A DNA stretch of 64,000 nucleotides from Sclerodactyla briareus (Eukaryota; Echinodermata; Holothuroidea; Dendrochirotida; Sclerodactylidae), in NCBI GenBank assembly GCA_026419785.1, contig JAODTK010003276.1, positions 310,001 to 374,000 on the forward strand, read 5' to 3'. Below the pieces are notes generated by a model. It made no database searches. It was given only the letters and a program-made list of their open reading frames with translations, and was not told the DNA's origin. Shown piece by piece: positions 37,201 to 52,200 of the stretch. Numbering within the stretch: the stretch's first letter is position 1; each line of letters begins with the position of its first letter. The translations under genes and the position numbers were made by a program.

Positions 37201-40200
37201 GATGACATAATGCTTTTGGGGCTTGGTTTGCATCACATTGGAGGCAAGCATTTTTCATAAAAACAGTCATGTCATCAAAGGTCATCGAGGTCAAGAAACG
37301 GCCAAATATTACATTTTCTGCAATCATTTTAGTGACCTGGTGTTATATAACTAAAATTTCGGGACATGCTGCATATGATTAAGGGTAACATTTTTCATGA
37401 AAAACCGTTATGTCATCAAAGGGGTCATTCAAGGTCCACTTATGGACCAAAAAACTGTCAAATAATAAATTACTGCAAACAAGCTCCAGAGACTGTACCT
37501 ACCTTCTTAGAATGAGTTCTTAAGAATGGTTTAGTCTGTATTAATAATGCCATTTCGCCAGACATGACCTCAGTTATAACAGATCAGGAAGAAGTGTGTT
37601 TCCGGTTTCCGGCCATTGGGAGGTTGTGGAAACCCAAAAATTTTCGGCACAATCCGCGCCAACCAATAGGTGGCGTACGCTTAGATAGTAACACACACCA
37701 ATTCATCAAATATTTGGTCTGCGTTTCCCCCCCTAAATTTGGGGCTTCCGCCGCCACTGGTGTGGGTCTGCTCATATGGGGGACCATAGGGTGTTTGGGG
37801 GGGGGGGGGGGTGGGTGTTTGGGGTGTGTTAGCAGAATCTATTGGTGACCAGATATTCTCCAGTTGCATCGAAAAAGATTTTCAAGTGAATGTATATATA
37901 CATGCAAGCCATGCAACACAAAGAAACCAGGATGCTTCATGAATAAGCAAACACCCGTTAGGTGGTACACAATTCCCACTCGCAAGAGCTCCGCAAGTCA
38001 TTATTTTGTTTCACTCTGTTGTGTGTTTGGATTGTATCTACCAGCAGTGAAATTGAAATGGTTCATTTCTTAAACAATGAGAGAAGAATATTAGCCAAGG
38101 GGAAAATATCAGATGTAATGTGACAGATAGTTGCAAATTGCACTTTGAAAGCAGCAAGGAGCTAACTTGCCTAGTATACTTTGATGAAGACGTTGGAGCC
38201 TGTCAAGCTCAAGTGTGTGTGGCCCTGTGTGTGTCACACTTTATCGTTAGCAGGAGTTCTCAGAAACTGTGAGGCCAATTATGACGAAATTTTGTGTGTA
38301 AGCACCGGAGTGGGGTGTAATACACAATCTGATTAGATTTCGACAGCAAACAAAGTCATTAATTAAGTTGGTGTAATTATTAGCTTAGTTTATGTATTAT
38401 TTAAGTACGTTAGCAAGATTACGCAGGAACCGTTTGTGCTACAGTGATTAGTTTCGCATGTAGACCTGGATGACAGGTAGATGAACTGATTAGATTTTCA
38501 GCCATCCCGGAAAAGAAATTCTAATTAAGTGGCTAATTGCCAAAATTATGGTGGATTTTCCAAGTTTTCGGGATTTTCACGAAACTTGGTTCATGTGGTC
38601 TCTACCCATGTTTCCCAAGAATCTATCAAAGTGAGTGATGGGTCCACTGGAGGGTCATTAAATGGTCTCTAATTTGATTATTTTAGCAATTTTGAAATGG
38701 AATGAAAGTTTGTTGGATTTTCACGAAAACTTGGTAGATGTGATCCTCACCTTTGATCCAGATCATTTTGAAGGTACAGCTGGGTCAGTAGAGTAGAGGT
38801 CATTGATTGTGCCTAATTTGCATACTATATTCCAATTTCCAACCTTGTAAGAATTTCGCCAAAACTAAGGAAGTATGGTCGTTAACATTTTCTGGAATCT
38901 GATTGTTTGATGTCTCATGAATTTGAGGCATCTCATCATAAAATAGCTTCTGTAAGAATTAATAGAACCTGAGGAACGAGTGTAAACCATAGCCCCTGTG
39001 CCAATTGTGCTGTTATAAGCGCCCCACAAGCAAACCCTCTGACCCAACCATTGATTTAGTGATTAGACATTCGAAAATACTTGTAACATTTTTTTTCCCC
39101 TCTCTTCTGCCTGGGGGACTGGGGACCAAATGGGTGGTTTTCCTAAAGATATATTTTGGAACATCATTGACTGCTGCGTGGAGATAGTTTGTTGGATGTG
39201 TGGGAGAGGTGGGGGGGGAGGGTGTTTGCTTACTGGCGGGGGGGGGGGAGATTGGCATGTCCTGGCTCTGCTTGGACAAAATATAACAGGCAAGAAATAA
39301 TGAAGGAAAGGAAAGTGAGTCACAAGGCAATGAAGCCTGGGCTGCTAAGGGGGATTAGAACATTTCAAGTTGGATTTGGGTCAAAGCAAGTGAGTGACTG
39401 AGTGATTAGAAATTATTCAAATTGGATATTATGGGAGAGGAGAGAGCAAATTAGATGAGTACAAAAAAAATAATTCATGTAAAAGTAAAGCAAGAAGGAC
39501 TTTTGTAATATTAAGAGTTCCAACTTGGTCAATTATTAGGAATTTTCATGTGGTATATGTGAAAATATGGGACTGGGGTTTCGTTTGGACATGGACAATG
39601 GTCTGCATGAATTATTTGTTGGATGTTGGATAGTGGTAGGTCGTGAATAATAAAATGCACCCGCGCAACCAGGGCAAGACACTTCTTTTCGGCCATCGCC
39701 TTTGTTTTCTTTAGTGGGGGAGTTGCAAATGTTCCTCCTGCAGATGGTAATCAAAAATTTTGTAATATAACGCTATCAGTGGCCAATGATACCTCATAGG
39801 TGCCGAAGAATTCGTAGCAGGTGAACGCCTAGCATTATTTTGAGTTCAAAAAGCATGTATCTTTAATTCATTCAATACTTGCTGTGAATACTCCCTCTGA
39901 TTGGCTGAATCAGGTCAGCTGACGGTGCATTAACCAGCGTTATGCACGGTGCAGTGTTCATGCGGTGCCATGGTAAATGCACGGTGAATCGGCACGGACA
40001 AGTAATGGTGTATGGTTTTTTGATTGTTGTAAATGTCATCACCCATAAGTTAACAACGTAAAAATGTAACGCGCTACTCTCCCGTATGGCTATGGTGAAG
40101 GGATCCATTGTGCTTTTATGTAAGGACTTGGAACCCGATTACCAGAGCCACGAGTGTCGAATTTGAACTTTTTCATAGAACATGCATGTATCATTCACGT

Positions 40201-43200
40201 AAGTAGAGCAGGATTGATAACACAACAGCGCGTATGGATGTGTTTCATGAGCAACTCATGCGGTTGCTCACCGAGGACGCGTAGGGGTTCCAGACACTCT
40301 TTTTTATACCCGTATTCGTGACCATCAGCATGCGCTTTGGTGTCGCCTATATTTCCGAGATGGATTTGAAGACGAAGTTGCGTTGTTGTGAATTTATTTG
40401 CGCATGTAAAGAAAACAAGACTCCCTGCATTGTCTTGAGGTTCCTATGTCACCGGTAAAATGGTAAAACGATGGCACGTTTGATGCAATATTTAAACATG
40501 ATAATGCACTCCTGGGGGTAAAATTCCATCCTGGAGTGCATTTGGGGCTGTGCCCTCGTGCATCGCTTTATTAACCCCCGGTCGTGCATTATCCAGTGAA
40601 TGAAACATGCTGTGCCTGTTGATCACTCCCTAATTCTAACGACCCCAGCGTCCGTTTTTGCGAATACAGGATTTCGATTGGCTAATCCCAATCCTGTAGG
40701 CCGTCCGTTATTTTCGCAATAACAGTTCCGCTGGCCGAGTAGCACAACAATCGAATACTTGCTCTTTGCTGCGTCTTAAGTTAACGCAGCACTTTAAACA
40801 CAAAATGTAGGTTGCGTGAGCCTTTCGAAGTTGAAGTTTACATGCGCAGATCTAGCTTTTGGTATATGTGGCAATCAGCAGTACTGCCTCAACGTAATAC
40901 AAACAGGCGAAACGATACTTTCCTCGTTCAGCATTCGTGAACATCCATGTTTCACAAGCCCGCAGACCCTCTGGTTCGGCACTGGTAGTTTGTATTGCTT
41001 GCTTCTCCGTAGTAGACGTACGCACAGCACGCACTGCAATCTTTTGTGTATGGTACGCAATGCAAGTACTGCAACAAACTAAATGCAATTAGTTACTCTA
41101 GCTGCTTATTTTACTGTTAAGAGATACAACGATATAGATTTAAAGTAGAGATTAGAGCCTAATCCTTGGGTAATTCTAATTTGCAGTGTAGAATACATTA
41201 GGAATGAATCATACTTTCTCTTCTTGTCTGTTACAGGCAACTTCAACACAAGAACCGTTCACAATGACCCATTGTTATAAAGACACGAGAAACATATGTT
41301 ACAGGTAGGCTCATTTTATTCTCTACGTCGTAGACTTACTGTTCTGTTTATACACGTCGCTCCGGGATGCCCGGCATGAGCCAAACTACTTACACCAGCT
41401 GCAATGTGTACTCAGTGGTTGGATGTCCTTTGTCCTCACGTGGCATACCCTAAACCTAATGGCTGACCTTCTCCTTCTTGCATTACATCAGAGGGCAGAT
41501 ACCCCCCTGTAACCTTTTGGGATTTGCCTAATTTTATGAAAAACCTAATTCCATCATGTTCATAGTAGGGCTCTGCCGAAATGACTATTTCGTGCTGAAT
41601 CCGATGGCCGATGTTTTCCTTTCCAACAGCGGCCGATGTTCGACTGGAGCGATGGATGATGATGGACGCAATGAACGGTAAGAAGGCCCTACATGCCCAG
41701 TTGGTTTGTTCCATTGGGTCAGTGTTCAGTGTATGCTGATTTGGGGGAAACTCATTACAGAAGTGGGCACCCACACCCTTCATTGTAAGCCATTCTAAAC
41801 AACTTATTGCTTAAAACAATTTGATCACATAGCAGCTGAACATTTCTTCATGAAAAAAACTTTAATAAATTGGGAGCCAATTCGATCACGGTTGTGTTTT
41901 TAAGCTAACAACACGTAATAGCTGAAACTTGTTATCACATGTGCTGCACTTAAATAATTACATTTTAAGTGCCACTCCAAAATTATCGCGATGTCTTGCA
42001 CTCCTCCAACTGCTCAGTATTCAGTCTGTGCTGCTCTGAAATGATTACATTTCGCGTACCCCAAAAAATATAGCGATGTTGCTTACCACTCTCATCGTAG
42101 CATTATTTGCGCCCACAAAGCCCGCAGGCTTTCCGTAGTGCCATTTAGAGAGCATGTCTTGGAGGTGACTGTGAATTGGTAGGGGTGTGTCTCATGTGGC
42201 TGCACCCTATTGGGAGGTACCCGGGGACACGATGACTGAGTGAAGTGGCACATTGAAAGGGTGTGTCGGGAGAGTGAACAAGAAAGAGATGGCATACTAT
42301 ATAAAACATAGTAAGGGGTGACAAATCACTGATGCTTCGGGGTAATATCTGTGAGTGTGAAGCACTTGAATCATGCCAAAAGACTATGTAAGCACCTCGA
42401 TATATAGAAGTATGGTCACGTTTTGCAGCCCTGCCCCTCCACCTGTGTCATAATAGCTCCTCAAATCCCTAAATTGTAATTATGGGAATCAACAGGGAGT
42501 AGTGTAGTTAGTTGGTACAAAGATTAATGTGATCTTATAGTCAACCCCATAGGAAACAAGTGACATAGGCGGAGAAATGATAACTTTATACATACAATTC
42601 CAGATGTGAATTTGATAGTATAGAAATATCATCATTAGGCACTAGGAAGACCTCTTCCACCTACAAATGCTGACAAATGGGCTGCAGAGAAATCTATATT
42701 CTCACAATAATACTATGGAAACATGACAGTTTTGGTGTTGTCTGTTTGTTTGTTTCCAGTTGGGACATTGGTCCAGCTCACTTCATCATGTTATCAACTG
42801 AAGTTTATTTCTACCTCAAGTATGGCCTGCATCAGATCCAGAATCAACTGAACTGGCTGAAGAATGACCTCTGGGTAAGTTCAGGGTTGTGATCAGGCTG
42901 GTATTTATCTTAGATGTGTTTCTCTCATATAACAGAGGAGTATTTCTTGTAACACTCTCCAACAATGGGTTAAAGGGGCTATGGTCATGGCTCTTCAACC
43001 CCAGGGTCTGAGATGGGAAAACCCGTGTGATTCGTCTATTTTATATCTCCACTGATGGACAAAATGATTTTGATTTGGGAAGTTTCAGTGTTAGCTGAAA
43101 TATTACTTTGGGCCAGAGAGGTCAAGACTGTTCTGAGGGCATTAACACGCTTGGAAACAAAACAACTCTGCTGGGAGCGAATATTCCATCATTGAAGTCT

Positions 43201-46200
43201 TTGTGGAAAGAAATACCTTTGAGTGGGGGTAGTTAATCTGCAAGGTTTACACAAAGCTTGAAAACATGGCCCTATCATGTGGTACATCAGAACAGTTCAG
43301 AGAAATAGTCAAAAGTGAAGGTAAGCTTATGTGAATTTCTTCTGACATATGCGCACTTTTAAACTTAGGCCTGACACTTACTGAAATTGAAACACTGAAC
43401 ACATGTCAGAGACTGTCAGGTGGTAGTACAACTACACAGGACTATAAGGATTTCTGTATGGTTCAGGCTTGTACCTCTATCAACATGCTTGTGAGGTGCA
43501 TTCATTACAGGAAAGTGGTAATGGAAGGCGGCGTTAGTTCGGCCGATCGCCCGACCTAAACTTGTAAAAAGAAACCAGCAAAGTCTTGTCCAGAAAACAC
43601 TGAAATTGTTGACTTCCCGGGACACCTGCTGAAAATCTATGTTTTGGAGTACTGGAAAAAAATGATCGTTCCTTCTTAACATTGAATGTTACAGCATGAA
43701 CAGCCGTTTTTGTTGTTTGAAAAGAATTTGCGAATTACCATAGATCCAGAATATTGCAAGATAAATAGGTGAGAACTTTTATTATTCATCGTCCGAAGGG
43801 CCAGATGAGATATTGTAGTCAGTTTACCATTTCCATATCTTACTGTTATGGTTTGCCATAGCAAAGTGATATGGTAACGATAGTGGTGGTTAAGCACTAT
43901 CCACTGAGGGGTTACCCATTGGTGGGGGCCATGGGTGTCGGGGTGGCCACAATGAGGTGCACGCAAAGTGTCCGTTGTGTGGGTGCGTGTGTTGTGTGTT
44001 GGGTGTGGTGGACGGGTGCGTTTGCGTGTCAGTCAGAATTTTGGATGGTTTTTCGCAAAGATCTCCACTTTGAGGTGGCCGACTTTGGTCAAATTTTGCA
44101 TACTCCTAAATCGTCACGAAACACCACATTCACACTCCAAATTAGGAACATTTCCTCAAAAAAACATGGAATTCAGGGGAGTAAGAATGGCAATTTTGGG
44201 GTAAAAAAGTCATTTTTGCCATTTCCCCCTGTTGTTCAGGATGTTCGGTGATTACAAAAATACTCGAATAATTTGAGACTTCCTAACAAGGGGAGGAAGT
44301 AACAAAAATATAATGTTTTCCTTGCATTTGTAAGCAATAAATTCAAAAAAAATTAGATTCAGGAGGAACCACAACCATTTTTGGCCAAATTGTTTTTCTT
44401 CGAAATATCTTGGGTGACTGGATGAATGGATATATACGTTCTTGAGTGAATTGTGATACACTAAAGCCGTTGGTCAGCGACTGAGGTTGATTCTAAGGCC
44501 AGATTCATGAGTCGGCCGACTAGAAAAACTGAAATCGTTGGAAACGCAAGCGGCCAGTGTGACACTCTTCTGTTCCAATCGGCGATCCGATCCGAGTCTG
44601 ACAAGTCAGACTCGAATCTGCCGACCGAAACGTGATCGGCCAGTCTGACCCCTTGGCAGGCGTTTCGTGTTTTCTCGTTATTCACGATGTCGGTAAGTAA
44701 ATTGGGAATTTATAAATACATGTTAACGAGGCGTGCTGAATGCGATCAATTAAGATAACAAATTAGATAATTTCAATGAGCCCTGACCAGGAACTTATCA
44801 AACGTCGTAGTCGGAGAATTAATTCTCGAAATGGAATATTTATGTGACTGAATCGGACGGCTGTATCATAATAGCCTAAGTAATTGCCCATACATTAGTG
44901 TTATATTAACAGGGTTGTTGTTGACAGTGGGACGTAACATTAGGCCTCTGCGACAGTTTGAGTGTGACATTTTCGTTTGTAGTGTTTTGACTCAGTCTAT
45001 TAGTATTAGTAGTATTAGTGAACAATACCCCAAATAGATAGTCTCTAGCCATTGAATATGACTAGTGCTGCCGTTAGGTCTATGTGCATAGACTGCACTA
45101 TGAAGTGTGTTTCAACCGTTATAGAGTACTGAAGTGATCACAGACGAGCAGTAGGCAACGCCTAGCAAGTGCTCTGAATTATTATTATTGCAAAACTGGT
45201 GCTCGTGCAAGAATTCGCAATCCGTCCGTACGTCGGACATGGATGAGATTTCGATTTCAGCACTGACGTTGTTATTCACGGATGAGCCCAAATTATTGGA
45301 GAGCTATTACAATTGATCATTACAATCACTGACGTGCTCCCCTGGGGGAGTTTGGAGGGAAAGTTCACACAAACATGAAGGAAAAACATTATAAGTCGCT
45401 GCATTGTGTGTATAATTATGAATTATTGGGCAAGAACTTAGGCTAATGAGATGTAGGCTTACTGTTGTGATTGTTGTTGTTTCTATAGCCGACCTATAGT
45501 AGCCTGAACGTTAAACCTGCGTTTATAGGCATTATCAAAAGGAACCAGAGTGTAAGTGTAACAGGGCCCCAGGGGGTTACTGGTGAATGAACAGCTGTGG
45601 AGTGAAGCCGGCGGGCGCAAGGCGGGGTGGGGGTGTGCGAACCTTTTCGATCAGTGACGTCACCAGACTTTTCAGTTGGGGGATCAGTGGCTTAACAGGA
45701 GGCACTGCCAATCACTGCCAATACAGGAATCCCAGACGAATTTCATTGGGGGGGGAATATGGTTGGGCCCTCAAAATTGCACCTCACCAAGCCCGGTCAA
45801 GATCCACACTATTATCCATTTCCTCCCCCCCCCCCCTATCGCAGTACAGGCCCTAAACCAAAAAGCTCACACTGTTGGGGGACCGAATCATCCAATGGTT
45901 GTGTCACGGGTCACCTGTTTGGTTAAGGAACGGGTAGGGGGTCGGGACTCGGTACGGGCTCAACTGTCAACTATAAGAGCCCGCAATGTGTGTGGCCAGG
46001 TGGCGGGAGGCATGGGCCCTCTTCCATGCCATAGTAAGCTGATATGGCCCATGATACAGGAGGGTGGTGGGGGGGATTGGAATTTTTTTGCAAAAAAAAA
46101 AATTATTACCTTATACACCTGGTCAGTAGGACATGATGTGACACAGGAAACCTACATGGGTCTACTATGATATTCTAGATAATTTAGTCTAAGCTCTACA

Positions 46201-49200
46201 TCTTCGTAACCTTCAGTTCCCATAGTGTGTCAAAACCTCGAATGACAAATGGACCAATGCAGTTAAAAATAATTATAGATTCGCTAGCCACAAGTTCACT
46301 TCCAGAAAGACAAGTGTGGGCAAAGCTATAAGATTGGGGGGGGGGGGGTGGTAGGTTAAGGGGTGGTCCCATACGCATATGTAAAAAACACAGGGCTCCA
46401 GCGTAAAACTAACTTCATCTGTTAGAAGAACAAGAGGTCAACGTTCTGACCATATAGTGGCGATCCAGCAGGGGACATTGAATGCACATACAATTATGCC
46501 ACACAGTGGCATAGTGTTATGGGTGGGGGGTCACGGGGAACGCCCCAAGTGGGTGGCGCCAGGATTTAATTATGTATGGAGGCCTTCCCCAAAATTGGGG
46601 GTCATGACCCCCAGGACCCCCATAGTGGCTGCGCCTGGTTTGCAGGACTTTTCCAAAGATTCATAGGGATTGTGTATCCTATCTAAAGATGCCACCTATT
46701 GTCTAGTCTGAGGGAGACAGAAGGTTAGAATACGCTGATCTTAAAACATTTGAGCGAGGAATCTGATGAAAGATATGCGGCGCGCGATGCGCCGGCGAAA
46801 TTTCTGGGTCTAATATAGGAGTTTTCGCTATAAATAAGGTTGAAAATACTTGATACTGTCAGGGGAAAATAGGCCCTCGTCGGGCTGTGTAAATTTTAGC
46901 GTACCCACCGGGCCCTGACGAGATGGGGGCATGCCTCCCCGCTGGCGTCCCCCACGACAAAGCTGGACCCCCAGTTCCCCCAGGGGAAACGGACCAACCT
47001 ATCAACATTCTGCCATATCGCTCTTGTCAGGCAAGCAGCGTCGCAGCCCTCCACCCTGCGAGTTGTGTAAATAATTTACCTTCCGAAGAAGAGAGAGAGA
47101 GAGCAAATTTTGTTTTTAGATTGCTTATCTGCCATGACGTCATTAATTTGAGGAAGTTGAAATCTTCCCTATGAGTAGCCGAAAAGCAGCGTTTTGGCCA
47201 TGTAGTGTCCGATTAGCTGACGTTGATGTGAAAGATCGAGAATTTGGTGTTCCTGTATTGGGTCACATTATTACGAGAGAATCGGCGTTTCATAGCACAG
47301 TTGCAGTAGTCCTAAGAATTGCCATTTTTTCTTCGGAATATGAAAACACCCAGGAAGGATTGACAGACTTACGAAGCCAACAGAAAAGACTCAGTGCCAG
47401 TTGGCCGCATACAGGGGAGAATGGAGGTTGAGGGGGATGAGACCTCCGAACTTAAGGTCTTTCCTTTCGGTCTCCCCCCTCCTAGTTTGCCGAGGAGAGA
47501 CTAGAGAGCGGATAATTAAAAACCTAAAGGTGGTTTGAGGGACACATTGAAAAATAATCGGATTCTCATGTGAGATCGCGTTATTGTATATTTCCTGAAT
47601 ATACGAGCCATCTCCAGGAACCCCACCGAGGCTTTGACCCTGGTCAACATGAGGAGGGACCCTGACATATCGCCATCTTTGTTTTGCCCCCTTCCGAAAT
47701 TCGTATCCCTCCTTGCCGATCCGTTATAGTTGCCGAGGCGAAATGCAAGGTTTCTCGAAGAATGTGTGGGGGTTATGATATCCATGCGGTCACGGACATG
47801 TAGAGCACAAAAGCTCTTACAAAAGCTCCCCATGCCACGGTCGAAGGAATGGGGCCGTCTGTATAATATGTGATTTTCATGTTCTCAAAAAGGAACTAGA
47901 TGAACTATGAACTGTGTTTCCTGAGAAAAATATTCTTCCATTACCGAGAAGGATGACCACTGTCGCGAACTTTTTTTTTTGTTTCGTTTTCGCTATGAAA
48001 AGTTGTGACCCCCCAGGGAAGTGAGTAACCCCTGCCGATGAATCCTGCTACGCCACTCTGCAGCGAAATATGTGGGCCCGACACTCATGATTATATATGT
48101 ATAATGTTGGTTAATGATGACCGCACAATAATAACAATTCGTATTTGGACTGAGTCACGACGCTGTATATACGGGGGCCACAACAATGCGCCGTTGTTTA
48201 TAAATTCATGTCCTGGGACAGCCTGTAGCTATACACGTGTGCCGTTAATGCTAGGCCGTAACGTAGGGCCGAACCACTACTTCGTTTAAATCACATCAAA
48301 AAAGGACGTTTCGAATATTGATTGGAACAACTCAAGAAAAGGATGATAGCCACAGCTTCAGAAAGAGGAAGGGGAAAGACTAGGAGGCCCGGAGGGTGAA
48401 GCACTACAGCCCCCAGAAAACGTTTTTTGCAAAGTGATTTTTTGCAAAAATCGACCAAGGAGGCGGATAGTGATATGCCCTAATAAGCTCCGTTTACCCA
48501 ACCCCCAGCAGGTCTTCCAGCGTTCCAGGCTTGGTTCAGTGTGCTATTTTGCCCCAGATTGCATAAACGACCACCTGAAAGTGTCAAATTTTACTCAGAT
48601 CTATCAGGAGAGGAGAAAACGCAAAATAATTCACGAGAAGACGGATGGATGGTTTGATGTGCTATATTGCCACTCCATTGCACCAACGACCGTATGCGAA
48701 TGCCAAAAAGTTTCAGTGGAATGTCATACTCAGATTAGGTACAAAACACAAAACTAGGATATTGAAAAGGATAAGTGTTTCGGTGTGCTATGTCGCAACG
48801 AATTGCATTGACAGCTGCTTGGAAGTGAGAATTATTCCAACTACTGTAGGAATAATATAGAGACTGAGCTCGACAAAGCGAATGAAGTGAAAAGAGTACC
48901 TCAAATATTTAGCTTAATGAGCAACTGAGTTAACATTTTGCGACGGATTTGCCCCCCCCCCCCCCCAAAAAAATGTGGCAGAACTTACGTGCTACGCGCG
49001 CAATAGTATAGTAGTAGTGTCGTTTTGCGTGGGCCCAAGGGACGTGATTTGCAAGAAAATTTACTCACTTTTTGGCAACTCTTGAGATTGGCGCACCAAA
49101 TCAGCCCAATATTTAATGACGAGAAAACAGTGGCATCTGGGAGGGCTGATTTGCTGAAAATTCTATGCACGATATCGAGCAGCCAATCGTGGTGTCCGCT

Positions 49201-52200
49201 AGATTGGTTGACATGGCGCCCCCTAGGAGAACGAGGGGGGGAGTGCTTAAGCCCTACCCAGCGCCCTCACTGAAATTCCCGGCAGCGCCAATGGTACCGC
49301 TAAGGCACACAATAGATACGCAAATGGCCCCGTGAAAATTCGGGTGAACCGCCAGGATCCCCGTGAATTTCAATTTATATTAATTGTAAAACATGTGCTT
49401 GAAGAGAAGTGTAACACAACTATAAGTGGGATCCGTAGGAGCGGAAAACTAGCTGTAAGTAATAAATCGGCGGACTGAATCGGGCAATGTGAACACTCTT
49501 GCAAGAGAGCGCGATCGGTCGATCGACTCGGGCGACTTCCCAAAATAATCGGCCCGAATGCGAATAATCGGGCAGTGGTGACCACCAGCTTTTTAAGACA
49601 GAAGTCCCAAAATACAGATTTCAAACTCTACTTCCAGTGAATTTTATTATAATATTGAACTTGAGAGAGAAAAATTTCATGAAAATACCCCCTAAGGGAC
49701 TAGACAGGCATGATTGAGTAAGGGGAGGGGGGGGTGGGGGGTAGGGGGGAGGGTAGAGGCGGAGAATTCAGATGATTCTCCCATTGATTAGTTACTAATC
49801 ATTCAATCAGAGCAAGACCAGCCTGGAGCTGGGGACTCCTAGACAGGTGTGAACAACGGCTACCACGCCACGCCTGGCTACAAGGGCTAATTTAGCGTTA
49901 CGATTGTATGGTGATGGCTTTTAACCGAGTACGTGGTTAGCACAGGTTGGTAGAGAGTCCGCTCTTTCCACCGCGTATGGCGGGATCGAAACACGGTCGG
50001 GTACACAAAGACTTTAAAAATGGGACCTGTGCCTCTCGATGACGATCAGCATGAGGGATAGGAACAGGGCCAAAAAGTGTGGGGTAGGCAATCTGTGAAT
50101 TAGTAGCCGTCGGCGTGTAAGTACCCCTCCTTCACAAAATTAAGTACCGCCAAAAGAGCATCGCCTTGTCCGTGTACTGGTGAAGGTTTCGCCGCCTGAC
50201 AATTCGTGCGATATATCCAGGGGTCCGAACCCTTGCAGGCCTCGTATAGTAGGGTCCTTGTCGGCAAGTGATGGAAAAAAAAAAAAAAAAAAAACCCAGG
50301 TGTAATGGAAGTGAGATTAGTGTTAGACTGTAATTACTGGTAGGAATTAGGGGTAGGGATAGTTAGTTAGGTAGGTTTAGGTGGGGTTGGTACTGATAAG
50401 ATGTGGGATATATATCTGGATCTGCCCTAACCATCAAACTGAACTAGAATAATTTTCATTCAACCCACGGTGGCTCATTGAAGCCATTGATCCACACTAA
50501 AAGGCCTAAAAAAGGTCATTTGACCTATAAACCGCCCCATTTTCGAACCTATATCATTAGTGGGCAGGAAAGTGGAACCAGACAGTGAAATTCAATTGAA
50601 ACAGGCTCATCATTACATCATTCCTACAATATATTGTATCAAATGTGATAGCCTGTTCATTTGTTTTGGCACAGTTATCTCACGCGTCCGAGAGGGCCAA
50701 ATGAGATATGTATAGTAATTTCACCATGCACCTATATATATACTGTGATGTTGCCATAGCAACGGTTGATATGGGAACGATATGGTGGTTTAAGAACTAT
50801 TCACTGAGGGTACCCATGGTGGGGTGGCCCTATGGTGTCGGGTGGTCCACCAATTAGGTGCACTCGCAAAGGTGTAGTGAGAGCAGGTTTAGGTGTTGGT
50901 ACCTAAAAGATTTGGGATTCTGGAATTGGATCGAACCCAGTAACCCGAACCCACACTTAATCTATATCATCCATACATCCAAGTAAACATGGCATAATTA
51001 TACAATCATGCCATTAGCCTAGCCTTGGCCTAATGTTACAGCTAACAGTAAACAATGTGAATTACCTCAAGCAGCGAACTGACTAAGCCCAGGCCTAGCT
51101 ATAACGCGTATATACTATAGGCTAGCTAAGAGTTAGGTTGAACTCACATTGGAGTGTTTCCTCTCAAAATATGTTATAGCAAAAGGGCCACGATAACTAC
51201 ACTTCACACCCTTTCGAGCCCGAGCAAGTTATTACTCGGTATACTCCACGCTAATTTCCTATCTGTCTGAGTTGACCAGTGTATAGTTCACGGCTGATGA
51301 CTGCTTGAAGAAGTTAGCGAAAGTTGTAGACATGCAGCGCTGTCACAGGATGAAATCTCAAATATAATAGACAGACTGTCTAGTCTTCAAGGGACAATTT
51401 CGGAGACAATACATCAAATGCAGCAGATTATGTAAATGTATACAAATTGACACAGAGACTGTGTTCCTTCCGAAATAAGGCAGAAGAATTGATCCAGCTG
51501 AGGAGGCTGAACCCCAATTTGGCCAGAAAGCGAAAACATTATGGGCTTTAGTTTTTTGAAGGGGAACACCGGCGATTTAACATCAGGTGTAAAGATGGGG
51601 TGCTGCTTTAGTCAGTGTTATTCCTCGAGAGAAGATTTGACAATTGACAGCGCGTCGCGGAGGTGCAAATGAAAGGCTCAAAAAGGGGAAAGGAAACAAA
51701 GGGAAAGCAAAAAACATATAGTGGACTTGCCACAAAAATCCAGTAAAGTTTGGAATTAAACGAATAATCTAGAAAATGAGTGGTGGCCCAAAGGGCATTG
51801 AGGTTAATGGGGTATAGTGAGGTAGGGGGAAGCCGCTTTGATAATGCGTTCATAAGTTAGCGGTCACCTTACCCCTCCACCCTACTCCTTACCCTCCCTC
51901 CCCACTCTGTGGGCCGAGAAACGCGAACCCGGGGAAGAAATCTAGCTAGTGATATAAGATTTGCAAAATTTTGAGAATGACTGCTAAAAAATATTCGCCA
52001 TTCACTATCCTGGAATGAATCATTCTACCAGCACGACGACCAAGAAAAACTACACCAGAATCTAGATCAGTGGTTCCCAACCTTTTTCTCCCATTTCTAT
52101 TTTGCCTTTTGCTTAAGGGCCTTCCCTTATGAAATTACAGGTTGATAGGTGGGGAAGAGCGGGAAAGGGTTTGACTTAAACTTGTATGATAATTGTGCTT

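Noticed and set aside
41436-41783. 115-codon minus-strand open frame
   Set aside because: No recognised family, no splice or promoter context, and it lies inside an intron of the opposite-strand gene.
45676-46170. 164-codon plus-strand open frame
   Set aside because: Lies in G/C-run sequence, has no motif or domain resemblance, and overlaps other equally open frames.
43800-50872. LTR retrotransposon bounded by the two related 180-bp segments
   Set aside because: Segments lack TG...CA ends, a primer-binding site and a polypurine tract, and no gag or pol motifs lie between them.
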